Shown: in pieces, positions 1 through 9,300 of the stretch
Numbering within the stretch: position 1 is the first letter of the stretch
Layout of the letters: every line of letters begins with the position of its first letter
NCBI RefSeq assembly: GCF_045689245.1
Contig: NZ_CP136865.1
Location: 124,001 to 188,000, forward strand
Direction: 5' to 3'
From: Congregibacter brevis
GTDB lineage: Bacteria; Pseudomonadota; Gammaproteobacteria; Pseudomonadales; Halieaceae
Length of the DNA stretch: 64,000 nt
Translations under genes and position numbers: made by a program
Notes under the pieces: model-generated
Database searches by the model: none
What the model was told of the DNA's origin: nothing
What the model saw: only the letters and a program-made list of their open reading frames with translations

Positions 1-673
1 AGCTGACACCCACATAGGGCGCAAATTCACGACGGATCTCGTAACGCAACCTGAGCTCAGCGACCGAGTCGTTGAAGCCCTTACCGATCCCGATTGCCTC
101 ATCAGCGGACGCCGCAATGTTAAGTTCAACTCGGGGTTGAAGAATCAAGCGCTGCGTAAGAAACAGTTCGTACTCCGCTTCAAAGCGAAGGGAAAAATCT
201 CCCTCATCGCTTAAGAAGATTGCTGTATCCAGCTCAAACCAATAGGGAGCTAGCCCCTGAGCGCCAATTACAAGATAGCTCCGGCTGGGCGAGGGCTCGA
301 TATCATGTCGAACGCCCGCTCGGATGTCCCAAAAAGCGCTCACTGCTTTGCTATAAAGAAGCTGTAACTCAGCCTCCTCCAGTCCCGCGCCACTGACACA
401 CTCTCCCTCTGTTTTGATCCATAGCTTATCCGTGTCGGTGCCAAGCCAGCCTTGTGCTTCCCACACTAACGCGTCCTCACTGTCGCTCGAGCTGAACTCC
501 AGACGCTCCGCGATGAGTAGGCTGTTCCACTGGTTACCATGCCCTGCTTTCAATGCAGCGCGGGCCTCAGCCATTGCCGCGGGATCATAGAACGCGTCGG
601 CAGCGGTTTGTCCATGAGCGACCTGGGAGAGGAAGATGCCTCCCATAGCGACGAACACTGTCCGATAAATCAT
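1..673 (-). CDS. copB: Copper resistance protein B (CopB), outer membrane, 3' end missing
   Basis: Only the N-terminal ~224 residues lie in the window; the C-terminus runs off the left edge. Residues 1-21 form a signal peptide ending in AHG. The body carries the CopB pattern: WDIRAGVRHD, then PSRSYLVIGAQGLAPYWFEL, then alternating beta strands of an outer-membrane barrel (FSLRFEAEYELF, LRLRYEIRREFAPYVGV). CopB proteins act with the periplasmic oxidase CopA in copper tolerance. The ATG overlaps the copA stop as ATGA, so the two are probably translationally coupled. The Met/His-rich stretch often found near the CopB N-terminus is absent here. Copper control through the divergent CsoR-type gene is inferred. 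Confidence 0.9.
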   Translation of the reverse strand, partial: MIYRTVFVAMGGIFLSQVAHGQTAADAFYDPAAMAEARAALKAGHGNQWNSLLIAERLEFSSSDSEDALVWEAQGWLGTDTDKLWIKTEGECVSGAGLEEAELQLLYSKAVSAFWDIRAGVRHDIEPSPSRSYLVIGAQGLAPYWFELDTAIFLSDEGDFSLRFEAEYELFLTQRLILQPRVELNIAASADEAIGIGKGFNDSVAELRLRYEIRREFAPYVGVS

Positions 674-2529
674 GCGAGTTTCGGTCTATCAACTACCGAC
701 ACCACACGCATCATTCCAGCATGCATGTGGTAGAGCAGATGACAATGAAAAGCCCAGTCTCCAACAGCATCCGCCGTAATATCCACCGACATTTTCTCCC
801 CGGGCTTTACGACAATTGTGTGCTTTCGGGGTTTGAAGTCACCATCGTTGGTCACGACGTCAAAAAACATTCCATGCAAATGTATTGGATGCGGCATCAT
901 CGTGTCGTTCACCATGGTGAGACGCACGCGTTCGTCCTTGTAGAGGGTGATGGGTTCATCGACCTCAGAGAACTTCAGCCCATCGAAAGACCACATATAG
1001 CGCTCCATATTGCTCGTGAGATGAAGCTCAAGTTCTCGCTGTGGGGAGCGGGAATCAGGGTTTTTCTCTCTGGATTGCAGGTCTGTGTAAACCAAAACGC
1101 GGTGAGCCACATCCTCGAGACCCAAGGGCCGCTCGCCAAGCCGATTGACCGGATTCATTGCGAGCCCAACTACGCCCGGGCCTTTTGCGTGCTTATGCTC
1201 TTGCGTTGACCCTGCATTATTGGGCTCGTGCCCCATCGCCGCATGATCCATTCCCCCATGGTTCATAGCGCTATGGTCCATCTCCATCGCGTCAGTCTTA
1301 CCATGGTCCATTTGCTCATGATCCATTGATGCGTGATTCATTTCGCCGTGGCCCATTGGCTTATGGTTCATGGCGACGTGATTCATCTCGCCGTGATCCA
1401 TCGCCATGTCTTTCATGGTCAGCGTGGGGCGAGGTCTTAGCTGCGGGATATCCGCGCTGAGTCCTTCCTGAGGCGAGAGTGTGCCTCGAGCATAACCGTA
1501 TCGGTCGTTGCTCTCTGCCATCAGTGTGTAGGCCTGATTTTTAGGCTCGACAACGACATCAAATGTCTCGGCGATCCCTATCTGAAATTCATCAACCTCT
1601 ACCGGGTTGACCGGAAGTCCATCAGCCTGAACAACGTTCAACGGGAGCCCGGGAATTCTAACGTTGAAGATACTCATTGCTGAGGCATTGATGAACCGTA
1701 AGCGTACGCGCTCCCCAGGACTAAAAAGACCAGTCCAATTGTCTTGGGGGCCATGTCCATTAATCAGATATGTATAAGTCGAACCAGTAACGTCAGCGAT
1801 GTCAGCCGCGTTCATACGCATTTCGCCCCACATCAAACGTTCATCAAACGTGTTTTTGAGCCCCCGCGTACGACTGTCACGATAGAACTCACCGACGGTG
1901 CGTTGTTGAAAGTTATAGTTGTCCGACATCTTCTTGAGCTTTGCAAAAACGCGATGAGGATCTTCAAAGGTCCAATCTGAAAGCAGGACGACATACTCTC
2001 GCTCTACAGAATCCGGATCGCTTCCCTTGGGGTCGATAATCAACGGCCCGTAGTGCCCCCTCTGCTCTTGCAGACCAGAATGACTGTGATACCAATAGGT
2101 ACCCGCCTGCTGAAGGGGGAATTCGTAAACGAAAGTTTCTCCGGGCTTTATGCCAGGAAAAGTGACCCTTGGAACGCCATCCATCTGAAAAGGCAGAAGA
2201 ATTCCGTGCCAGTGAATGGAAGTGTCTGAGGCCAGATTGTTGGTAACTCGCATCGTCACGGTGTCGCCTTCTCTCCACCGCAGCAGCGGAGCAGGTAACT
2301 GCCCATTAACGAGAACGCCCGCGCCTTCACGACCATCGATGGTACACAGGGCCTGATCGACGTTAAGATCAAAGATGTTACCCAACTGGGGCCGCATACC
2401 CTCGAGGCTTGACGCTAACCCCCCTCGAGCCCAAGGGGGTAACGCCAGGTTCAGACCAGCAGCGGCTGCGACAAACGCACCCTTGCGGAGAAAGCCCCGT
2501 CGATTAACACTATTCCCTGTCATAGCCAT
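670..2529 (-). CDS. copA: Copper resistance protein A (CopA), periplasmic multicopper oxidase
   Basis: 619 residues. The N-terminus has a twin-arginine signal (RRGFLRK, residues 10-16) followed by a hydrophobic stretch, so it is exported folded by Tat. Multicopper oxidase motifs are present: HWHG and WYHSH in the first cupredoxin domain, HPIHLHG and HCHLLYHMHAGM (from residue 595) at the C-terminus. The last gives the type 1 copper ligands C596, H601 and M606. Between them, residues 372-435 form a Met/His-rich tract of repeated MDH, MNH and MGH units, typical of PcoA/CopA and thought to bind extra copper. It is the first gene of copA-copB, starting next to the CsoR-type operator and facing the repressor gene. 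Likely cuprous oxidase activity is family knowledge. Confidence 0.95.
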   Translation of the reverse strand: MAMTGNSVNRRGFLRKGAFVAAAAGLNLALPPWARGGLASSLEGMRPQLGNIFDLNVDQALCTIDGREGAGVLVNGQLPAPLLRWREGDTVTMRVTNNLASDTSIHWHGILLPFQMDGVPRVTFPGIKPGETFVYEFPLQQAGTYWYHSHSGLQEQRGHYGPLIIDPKGSDPDSVEREYVVLLSDWTFEDPHRVFAKLKKMSDNYNFQQRTVGEFYRDSRTRGLKNTFDERLMWGEMRMNAADIADVTGSTYTYLINGHGPQDNWTGLFSPGERVRLRFINASAMSIFNVRIPGLPLNVVQADGLPVNPVEVDEFQIGIAETFDVVVEPKNQAYTLMAESNDRYGYARGTLSPQEGLSADIPQLRPRPTLTMKDMAMDHGEMNHVAMNHKPMGHGEMNHASMDHEQMDHGKTDAMEMDHSAMNHGGMDHAAMGHEPNNAGSTQEHKHAKGPGVVGLAMNPVNRLGERPLGLEDVAHRVLVYTDLQSREKNPDSRSPQRELELHLTSNMERYMWSFDGLKFSEVDEPITLYKDERVRLTMVNDTMMPHPIHLHGMFFDVVTNDGDFKPRKHTIVVKPGEKMSVDITADAVGDWAFHCHLLYHMHAGMMRVVSVVDRPKLA

Positions 2530-2536
2530 ATACTAC

Positions 2537-2553
2537 ATACCCCCTAGGGGTAT
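2537..2553. promoter_or_regulatory. Candidate CsoR-type operator between copA and csoR
   Basis: The 40-bp gap between the divergent copA and csoR starts contains ATACCCCCTAGGGGTAT, a near-perfect inverted repeat of a C-tract and G-tract with flanking TA. CsoR/RcnR-family repressors bind inverted sites with G/C tracts of this type. Its place over the only space available for both promoters suggests that it controls both genes and that the repressor is autoregulated. Binding is inferred. Confidence 0.75.
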
Positions 2554-2569
2554 ACGTCAAGGTTTGAAT

Positions 2570-2842
2570 ATGGATCAAGAACGAGACAAAACACTTAAAC
2601 GCTTGGCTCGAATAGAGGGCCAAGTCAGGGGCGTGGTCGCAATGATCGAATCTGATCGATATTGCATTGAGGTGCTGCAGCAACTCACTGCAATACAATC
2701 GGCGCTGGCCAAGGTTGAGGATGCCGTGCTCAAAGACCATGCTGCCAGCTGCGTTGAGCGCGCGATCGCGTCAGGCGACCCCAAAGACCAGCGAGTGAAA
2801 TTCAATGAGCTGGTGGACCTTATTTCAAAGATAAAAAAATAG
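2570..2842 (+). CDS. csoR: CsoR/RcnR-family copper-sensing transcriptional repressor
   Basis: 90 residues from the ATG at 2570, the usual family length. The family start RLARIEGQVRG (residues 11-21) is clear. The copper ligand set is present with exact CsoR spacing: C32, H57 (25 residues later) and C61 (4 later), matching Cys-His-Cys of the Mycobacterium protein. It is an all-helical repressor that releases DNA when Cu(I) binds. An in-frame TTG lies two codons upstream; neither start has a strong ribosome binding site. It is divergent from copA with a candidate operator between them. RcnR (nickel/cobalt) would have His at the first ligand position, so copper is the better call. Confidence 0.92.
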   Translation: MDQERDKTLKRLARIEGQVRGVVAMIESDRYCIEVLQQLTAIQSALAKVEDAVLKDHAASCVERAIASGDPKDQRVKFNELVDLISKIKK

Positions 2843-2877
2843 ACGTGCTACCCGATGTCTTTTGTCGGAGATCGTTC

Positions 2878-2946
2878 AAAACTACGCACACCATCGTTAG
2901 TAGATGCAGTTGAAGGCACACCGTGCCTCCCAATCCGCGTAGTTTT
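2878..2946. terminator. Long-range inverted repeat, probable bidirectional terminator
   Basis: AAAACTACGC (2878-2887) pairs perfectly with GCGTAGTTTT (2937-2946), which continues into a T run. Inside the 49-nt interval sits a second hairpin, AGGCAC-ACC-GTGCCT (2914-2928). It lies between the convergent ends of csoR and the beta-lactamase-fold gene and abuts the latter's stop. A terminator serving both directions is the simplest reading; the long loop is unusual. Confidence 0.5.
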
Positions 2947-4776
2947 TTATTGCCAGAATACAAGTGGTAGTGCGCCCTGCTGAAACATCACCAGACATAG
3001 TTGCAGGCTAAAAAGCACTGCGACCTGATCAAAGTTACTTCGCCCTTGATGCGACCACATCCGATAAGCCGCAAACACCAAGCAAACCGGCAGTAAGCAG
3101 CTCAGCGCAGCGAGTGTTGCACTAGCCAAAGTGAATTCGCCGAATTGAAGATAGGACTGCTTCGTATACAAATAGACAGGTAGTGCGAATGCCAGGAGGC
3201 ACAGCCAAGGTATTAAAAGCGGGCGACCGTCAGCGGTAGGGCCGTGGAGCAATGACCAGAATCCGCGCACCAAAAGGTAAAGCAATCCGAACACACCGGT
3301 AAGCAAGCTAAGCCAACCGAGGCCAAGGGAGAAGAGTGATGATCTCTTCCAGCTTATAAGCCCGTTGCTCAATACCTCTGCTTGATCGCCAAGAAAAACA
3401 AATGACGCCATGTTTCTCTCGGCATCTCGAAACAAGCCATTCTCCAAAGGCAAAAGAAGCCGCTGCTCCCCCTGCAATGAGTGCATAACAAGACCATTGC
3501 GCTCTGAGTCTACGCTTAGCCAAATAGAGTTGAACATCCAGTCAAGCCAGGCGAACTCCGCCATGATGGCTGGCGCTAGCCGATACAACCCAGTGTGTTT
3601 CTCGAGATCTACATTGGCGGTTGCTGGGGCCACGAGTAACGGTTCAATATCAATTCGTTCAATAAAGTGTTTGGTAAAACGCTCATAGTCGGCGCCCTCA
3701 AAGTCCGCATTTATTGCATAAAAGAATGCCTTCCCGTCTTGTCGAAACAAGCAGATCCGCGCGCGGAAACCAAAGGTTTCACCCGGGTGGCATTCACCCA
3801 AAACACCGTGTCTATCTCGAGATGCCAATGCCAAACCATGGCCCAATGACAAGCCGGCTCGATAAGCGTCGGTGGTAGACGGTGTGCCCAAAGAATCCAT
3901 GTGTTCAGTTGCTATAAACACCTCGCCATTCAGGACTCCGTTACCCAGTAAAAAATTAAGGAGGATCTGCATATCAGCTGCCGTGGTCGTGAACTGACCG
4001 GCTGGGCGCAAGAACATTGCGACGGCGCTTTGGGGGACGCCCCCGTCTATGTACCCCATAGCGAGTCTCGAATCTTGCGCTTGAGTAACAAAGAAAAAAC
4101 TACTGTCGTGCATGCCCAAGGTCATCAGGAGCTCCCGCCCCAAATAGTCCTCGTAGCGCGTCGAAGTGACTTTTTCGATCACAAGACCGAGCAGTGCGTA
4201 GCCCATGTTCGAGTAGGAATACTGGCTTCCGGGCCGCGTGCGCAGCTGCAGGAGCTGTTCATGAGACTGCGGAAAAGCATCACTGAGCGGTGTATTGCCA
4301 GTCACCTCCGAGTTCAGAAACTGCCAGATGCGCAGATTATCAAGCCCCGCCGTATGCTCCAGTAAATGTCTTACGGTTATGGGCGCCTCATTGCGCCAGG
4401 GGTTTTCCCAGTTAAGCGCCGGGAGCATGTCTTCAACGGTGCTGTCCAAGCTTAGCTGCCCCTCGGAAACAAGATGCAGTATCCCCATCGCAACTAGCAC
4501 TTTCGTTACCGATCCAACGTGCACCCGCGTATGGGCGCTCATGGTCCGCGCAGTGGTCAGATCAGCGTAGCCATTCCCACCGGCCAGCGGCCCGTCTTCG
4601 CCAATCACAGACCAAGCAATGCCGGGAAAGGACTCCTCTTCCAGCATGAGATCGAGCTGGTGCTGGGTATCTGCGAAGGACAACGAAACTGCGCAAAGCA
4701 GCAGGATTCCCCCGAGAAACCTACTGGCAATACTGAAGCCAGATCGACGGCAATGTGAGCCTAAAAACATCTGCAC
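2947..4776 (-). CDS. Beta-lactamase-fold serine hydrolase with C-terminal membrane segments
   Basis: 609 residues. The N-terminal hydrophobic segment (about 19-36) is a signal or anchor. The beta-lactamase/class C esterase domain follows: SVTK (S89, K92) is the SxxK nucleophile motif, YSN in YSYSNMGYALLG the second motif, and HPGETFGF a likely HxG-type third motif. After about residue 470 come several hydrophobic helices, so the catalytic domain is tied to the membrane at its C-terminus. Such proteins are usually esterases, D-aminopeptidases or related hydrolases rather than resistance enzymes; the substrate cannot be read here. The gene lies downstream of the CoA-binding gene, with a 14-bp minisatellite between them. 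It is one of four members of this fold in the window. Confidence 0.8.
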   Translation of the reverse strand: MQMFLGSHCRRSGFSIASRFLGGILLLCAVSLSFADTQHQLDLMLEEESFPGIAWSVIGEDGPLAGGNGYADLTTARTMSAHTRVHVGSVTKVLVAMGILHLVSEGQLSLDSTVEDMLPALNWENPWRNEAPITVRHLLEHTAGLDNLRIWQFLNSEVTGNTPLSDAFPQSHEQLLQLRTRPGSQYSYSNMGYALLGLVIEKVTSTRYEDYLGRELLMTLGMHDSSFFFVTQAQDSRLAMGYIDGGVPQSAVAMFLRPAGQFTTTAADMQILLNFLLGNGVLNGEVFIATEHMDSLGTPSTTDAYRAGLSLGHGLALASRDRHGVLGECHPGETFGFRARICLFRQDGKAFFYAINADFEGADYERFTKHFIERIDIEPLLVAPATANVDLEKHTGLYRLAPAIMAEFAWLDWMFNSIWLSVDSERNGLVMHSLQGEQRLLLPLENGLFRDAERNMASFVFLGDQAEVLSNGLISWKRSSLFSLGLGWLSLLTGVFGLLYLLVRGFWSLLHGPTADGRPLLIPWLCLLAFALPVYLYTKQSYLQFGEFTLASATLAALSCLLPVCLVFAAYRMWSHQGRSNFDQVAVLFSLQLCLVMFQQGALPLVFWQ

Positions 4777-4854
4777 ATCTTAGGGCGAGGCAGAAACGCC
4801 CGCTATGGGCCCTATCCGATATAAGGATCAGTTAGTCTCATTCAGGGGAATATT

Positions 4855-4930
4855 GGTACTTTGGTGTTGGTGCTTTGGTCTCGCTACTTTGGTCTCGGTA
4901 CTTTGGTCTCGCTACTTTGGTCTCGCTACT
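4855..4930. repeat. 14-bp tandem repeat, about 5.5 copies
   Basis: Units are GGTACTTTGGTGTT, GGTGCTTTGGTCTC, GCTACTTTGGTCTC, GGTACTTTGGTCTC, GCTACTTTGGTCTC and a partial GCTACT. They differ mainly at the second base and in the first copy. The array starts 79 bp upstream of the beta-lactamase-fold gene at 2947-4776 and its last partial unit overlaps the stop codon of the CoA-binding gene (4929-4931). The clean units suggest slipped-strand growth. Confidence 0.9.
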
Positions 4931-5369
4931 ACAGAAACCCCAGCGACTTCAGGCGAGGCCATTCAATAGCCGGACAGCGATCCATGACAACGAGAACGCC
5001 CTGCGCTTCTGCCCGCAACGCAGCTTCCTGATCGACCACATCAAGCTGTGTCCATAGAACTTTGGCATGACAGGCAATAACGTCCTCAACAATCTGTGGA
5101 AGAAAGCTCGCGTTGCGAAACACATCGACCATATCGATCACCACTGGAACATCCTCGAGGGATCCGTAGACCTGCTGCCCCATTAATTCCGAACCCGCCA
5201 AACCCGGGTTCACCGGATACACCGAGTACCCTTTTTCCAACAAAAACCTCATCACTTCATTACTAGGGCGCTCGGGCTTGGGACTCGCACCAAGCAGAGC
5301 GATGGTCTTCACCGAACGCAGAACACCTGCAATCTGCGCATCGTCATTTAATGGCATTGGCTTAGGCAT
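4929..5369 (-). CDS. CoA-binding domain protein (YccU family)
   Basis: 146 residues from the ATG at 5369. The Rossmann-like CoA-binding fold is visible: IALLGASPKPERPSNEVMRF at the start of the fold, then YSVYPVNP, VVIDMVDVFR and LWTQLDVVDQEAAL. The C-terminal VVMDRCPAIEW is typical of the family. These are small cytoplasmic proteins related to the succinyl-CoA synthetase alpha N-terminal domain; their role is poorly known. The ATG overlaps the end of the crotonase gene by 8 nt, so the two are probably cotranscribed. A TTG nine codons upstream would lengthen the overlap and is less likely. A minisatellite begins at its stop codon. Confidence 0.85.
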   Translation of the reverse strand: MPKPMPLNDDAQIAGVLRSVKTIALLGASPKPERPSNEVMRFLLEKGYSVYPVNPGLAGSELMGQQVYGSLEDVPVVIDMVDVFRNASFLPQIVEDVIACHAKVLWTQLDVVDQEAALRAEAQGVLVVMDRCPAIEWPRLKSLGFL

Positions 5370-6177
5370 CACCCCAAACTGGGGGACGCTTTTCAAAAAA
5401 GGCAGCTTTACCCTCTTCAGCGTCGGGAGACGTCATTGCACGAACCATAGCGTCATTGGCGTAGGCGAAGGCGTCTTCAATGGGCATATCCACCTGTCGA
5501 TAGAAGTCGGCTTTGCCATGGCGAATACCCTGCGCTGATTTGGCGGCAATTCGCTCAGCTAGTGCTGCTGTGCGTTCCACTAGCTGATCAACGGGTACGC
5601 ACTCGTTGATCAGACCAAATCGCACGGCGTCCTCAGCACTGAAACTGTCGCCCGTGAGTGCCATGGCCATGGCGTGCTTACGATGAACATTGCGACCGAT
5701 GCCGACCAAGGGGGTTGTGCAGAACCCGCCCATATTGACCCCAGGAGTACAAAAGGAAGCCGTTTCAACCGCGATCGCCAAATCGCAGGCGGATACCAGT
5801 TGGCACCCTGCCGCGGTGGCAGTTCCCTGAACACAGGCAATGATGGCCTTTGGCGAGTTCACTATGCCCAGCATCATGCGGGAACAGGTGTCGAGTATTA
5901 GCCGCATGCGCTGAAGCTGAGAGTCGCGGCTCTCACCCTCTCGCTGACTCATCTCCCGCAGATCATGCCCCGCAGAAAACACAGGGCCGTTTGCAGCGAT
6001 AACGATCGCACGCACAGCGGGATCCTCATTTGCGCGCTCCAGCGCATCGATAAGTGAGTTGAGCATGTGCAAAGAGAGAGGGTTACGCTGCTTTTCGCGA
6101 TCCAGAGTAATCCAACGTACGTTGTTACCGTTTCTCTCCGTTAGCGGCGCTTGCATATTTACTGCTGTTTCGGACAT
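5362..6177 (-). CDS. Enoyl-CoA hydratase/isomerase family protein (ECHDC3-like crotonase)
   Basis: 271 residues; AAGGAG lies a few bases upstream of the ATG. The crotonase fold is clear: the oxyanion-hole segment GPVFSAGHDLREM and the second loop VQGTATAAGCQLVSACDLAI. The FSAGHDL and TAAGCQL wording resembles the ECHDC3 branch rather than FadB-type hydratases. The C-terminus ends in KAAFFEKRPPVW, as in many crotonases. It probably acts on an acyl-CoA in the cytoplasm; substrate unknown. It is the first gene of a pair with the CoA-binding protein, which fits a CoA-ester role. The divergent sortilin-like gene starts 158 bp away. Confidence 0.88.
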   Translation of the reverse strand: MSETAVNMQAPLTERNGNNVRWITLDREKQRNPLSLHMLNSLIDALERANEDPAVRAIVIAANGPVFSAGHDLREMSQREGESRDSQLQRMRLILDTCSRMMLGIVNSPKAIIACVQGTATAAGCQLVSACDLAIAVETASFCTPGVNMGGFCTTPLVGIGRNVHRKHAMAMALTGDSFSAEDAVRFGLINECVPVDQLVERTAALAERIAAKSAQGIRHGKADFYRQVDMPIEDAFAYANDAMVRAMTSPDAEEGKAAFFEKRPPVWGDA

Positions 6178-6335
6178 TCAAAAGCACTCCTTTTTATCGT
6201 GTGGGGGACGCGTACTTACCGTACGGCCTGTACGTGCCCCTGTTGCTCTATGTGCATAGTAAAGTTCCCACCACAGCTGTGGTAGGGTCTCCGTCCGACA
6301 AAATATTCGTCCCCGATAAGCAGACAGGAGATTTC

Positions 6336-9300
6336 ATGCCGTCACTTCATCTTCCATGGTTGCGCAGCCCGTTTTTGGCCGCTGCCAGCCTCGCAGTTGC
6401 CACATCGCTCAGCATCTTTAATGTTAATGCCGACATTGATCCAGACAGCTTTGCTCCTGAGATCCGCGCTATGGAATGGCGCGAAGTAGGGCCCTTTCGC
6501 GGCGGACGCTCCGCTGCGGTAGCCGGCCTTCCCGGAAACAGAGACAAATACTACTTTGGTTCTACCGGTGGCGGCGTCTGGATGACCGAGAATGGCGGCA
6601 CATCCTGGGACAATATTTCCGACGGCTATTTTGGCGGTTCCATTGGTGCAGTCGCCGTATCCGAATGGGATTCCAATGTAATTTACGTGGGCACCGGAGA
6701 GAAAACCGTACGCGGGAATGTTTCTCCCGGCGACGGTATGTGGAAGTCCATGGACGCAGGTGATACCTGGTCGCGGATAGGTCTGGAAGACTCCCAACAC
6801 ATTTCCCGAATCCGTATCCATCCCACAGACCCTGACACCGCCTACGCCGCCGTGATGGGTCACCTTTTCGGTCCCAATGAGCAGCGTGGCGTGTTTCGTA
6901 CAACAGACGGCGGAGCCAACTGGGAAAAAGTACTGTTTGTTAACGATGAAGTGGGTGCGGTAGATCTGGCCATGGACCCCAGTAACCCACGGATTCTGTA
7001 CGCCAGCTTCTGGCGCGTAAAACGCACGCCTTACTCTCTTGAGAGTGGCGGTGAAGGCTCGGGCCTTTATAAGAGTGTCGACGGCGGTGACAGCTGGACG
7101 GAGCTAACTCGCAAGGAAGGGCTACCTCGAGGCACGATCGGTATCAGCGGTATCACCGTGTCCCCCAGCAACAATAAAAACGTCTATGCCATCATCGAAG
7201 CAGAGGACGGCGGCGTCTTCCGTTCGCGCGATGGCGGAAAAACCTGGGCCAAGACCAGCGAGAACCGCAATCTTCGCCAAAGGGCCTGGTACTACACGCG
7301 CATCTTTGCGGACCCCATGGATGAAGAGGCCGTTTACGTAGCCAACGTGCGTTTCCACTTTTCCAAAGACGGCGGCAAAACCTTCAGCGAGATCGACACA
7401 CCCCACGGCGACAACCACGACCTGTGGATAGACCCCACGGACCCCATGCGCATGATTCAGTCCAATGATGGCGGCGCGAACGTGTCCTACGACCGCGGCG
7501 AGACTTGGTCAACCCAAGCCAATCAGCCAACCGTACAGTTTTATCGTGTCGCTACGGACAATGACTTCCCCTACCGACTGCTCGGTGGGCAGCAGGACAA
7601 TTCTGCTGTACGTATTCGCTCACGGTCTGCCATGGGTTCGTCCATCGGTATCCGTGACTGGGAGCCGACAGCGGGCGGCGAGAGCGGCCACATCGCCGCG
7701 AAGCCAGATGATCCGGACGTCGTCGTTGGCGGTTCCTATGGCGGCCTGATGCGTCTGGTCAATCACCGAACAGGTGAGCGTCGGGCACTGGACGTATGGC
7801 CGGACAACCCCATGGGTTGGGGTGCCGCAGAAGTTAAGTATCGCTTTCAGTGGAACTACCCAATTGCCTTCTCCAAGCACGATCCTGATGTGCTGTTTGT
7901 TTCGGCAAACGCCGTTTTCCGCAGTGATGACCTGGGCTACAACTGGACCCAGATCAGTCCAGACCTAACGGTTAATGATAAGAGCCGCATGGGCAAATCA
8001 GGCGGCCCCATCACCAAGGACGATACCGGCGTTGAGTACTACGGTACCGTCTTTGTCCTGACAGAATCCCATCACGAAGCCGGCGTCCTCTGGGCGGGCA
8101 GTGACGATGGAAAGGTTCACGTAACCCGCGATGGTGGCGAGAACTGGAAAGACGTCACCCCTTCCGCGCTTCCTGATTGGGCAATGGTCAACAGTATAGA
8201 TATCGATCCCTTCAATGAAGGCGGTGCCTATCTGGCAGCCACCCGCTACAAGATGGACGATTTCAAGCCCTATCTGTTTTATACCGATAACTGGGGCAAG
8301 AGCTGGAAGCGAATCAGCGGCAATATTCCCGACGACCACTTCACCCGCGTTGTGCGCGCAGATACCGAAAGAGAAGGACTGCTGTTTGCCGGTACGGAGC
8401 GCGGTGCTTACTACTCTTTGAACAACGGTGGCAGCTGGGAACCGATACAACTGAATCTTCCTATTGTTCCCGTGACGGACATGCAGATTAAGGATGGTGA
8501 CTTGATCGCGGCAACACAGGGCCGTGGCTTCTGGATCATGGACGACCTGAGCACGTTACGTCAGCTGGATAAAGACCATTCAGAGTCCGTGCATCTTTAC
8601 ACCCCACGACCGTCCTATCGCATACTTTCCAAGGGCTGGGATCGATCGAAAGGGCCCGCCGGCACAAACCCCAAAGAAGGTGTAGCGATTTATTACAGCC
8701 TTCCGGAAAATCTTGCGTCCGATGCATCTGTCGAGATGTCTGTTTACAAGGAAGGTGACGATAGCGCCATCTGGACTTGGACAAGAGAGCCCGGCGCCGA
8801 TGATGAAGCGGGCGCTGGCGACGAGCCTGATACGCGAGTACTGAGCGCGGATGCAGGCCTGAACCGCCATATCTGGAATCTTAATTATCCGGGCATGGAG
8901 CGCTTTGACGGTCTCATCCTCTGGTCCGACATGAAAACCGGTCCTCGCGCCGTTCCCGGAGCATACCGCGCCGAACTCTTGGTTGATGGTGAGCGCCAGA
9001 GTGTTGCATTCGAGGTGATCCCTGATCCACGCTCAAGCGCCACGCCCGAAGACTTGGCAGCACAGTTCGACTTTGTGCTGGAGACCCGCGACCTGCTTTC
9101 ACGCATGCATAGGGAAATCGGCGAAATTCGCAGCTTCCGCGCTCAGCTAGATGCTCTTGAGGCACGTCTGGTCAGCGAGGGCGACAGTGCAGACGAGCCG
9201 TCGGCACTACTCAGCGAAATCCTCGCTATGGGTGAGTCCATCACTGGCGTGGAAGAGGCTTTGTATCAAACTAAGAATCAAAGCCGACAGGATCCGCTGA

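Noticed and set aside
721..1209. Plus-strand 162-residue frame opposite copA
   Set aside because: It lies wholly antisense to the strong copA gene; its sequence has no protein-like pattern.
2878..2946. Integron attC site at the copper locus end
   Set aside because: The stem lacks the conserved core sequences of attC (RYYYAAC and GTTRRRY) at the right places; a terminator reading is simpler.
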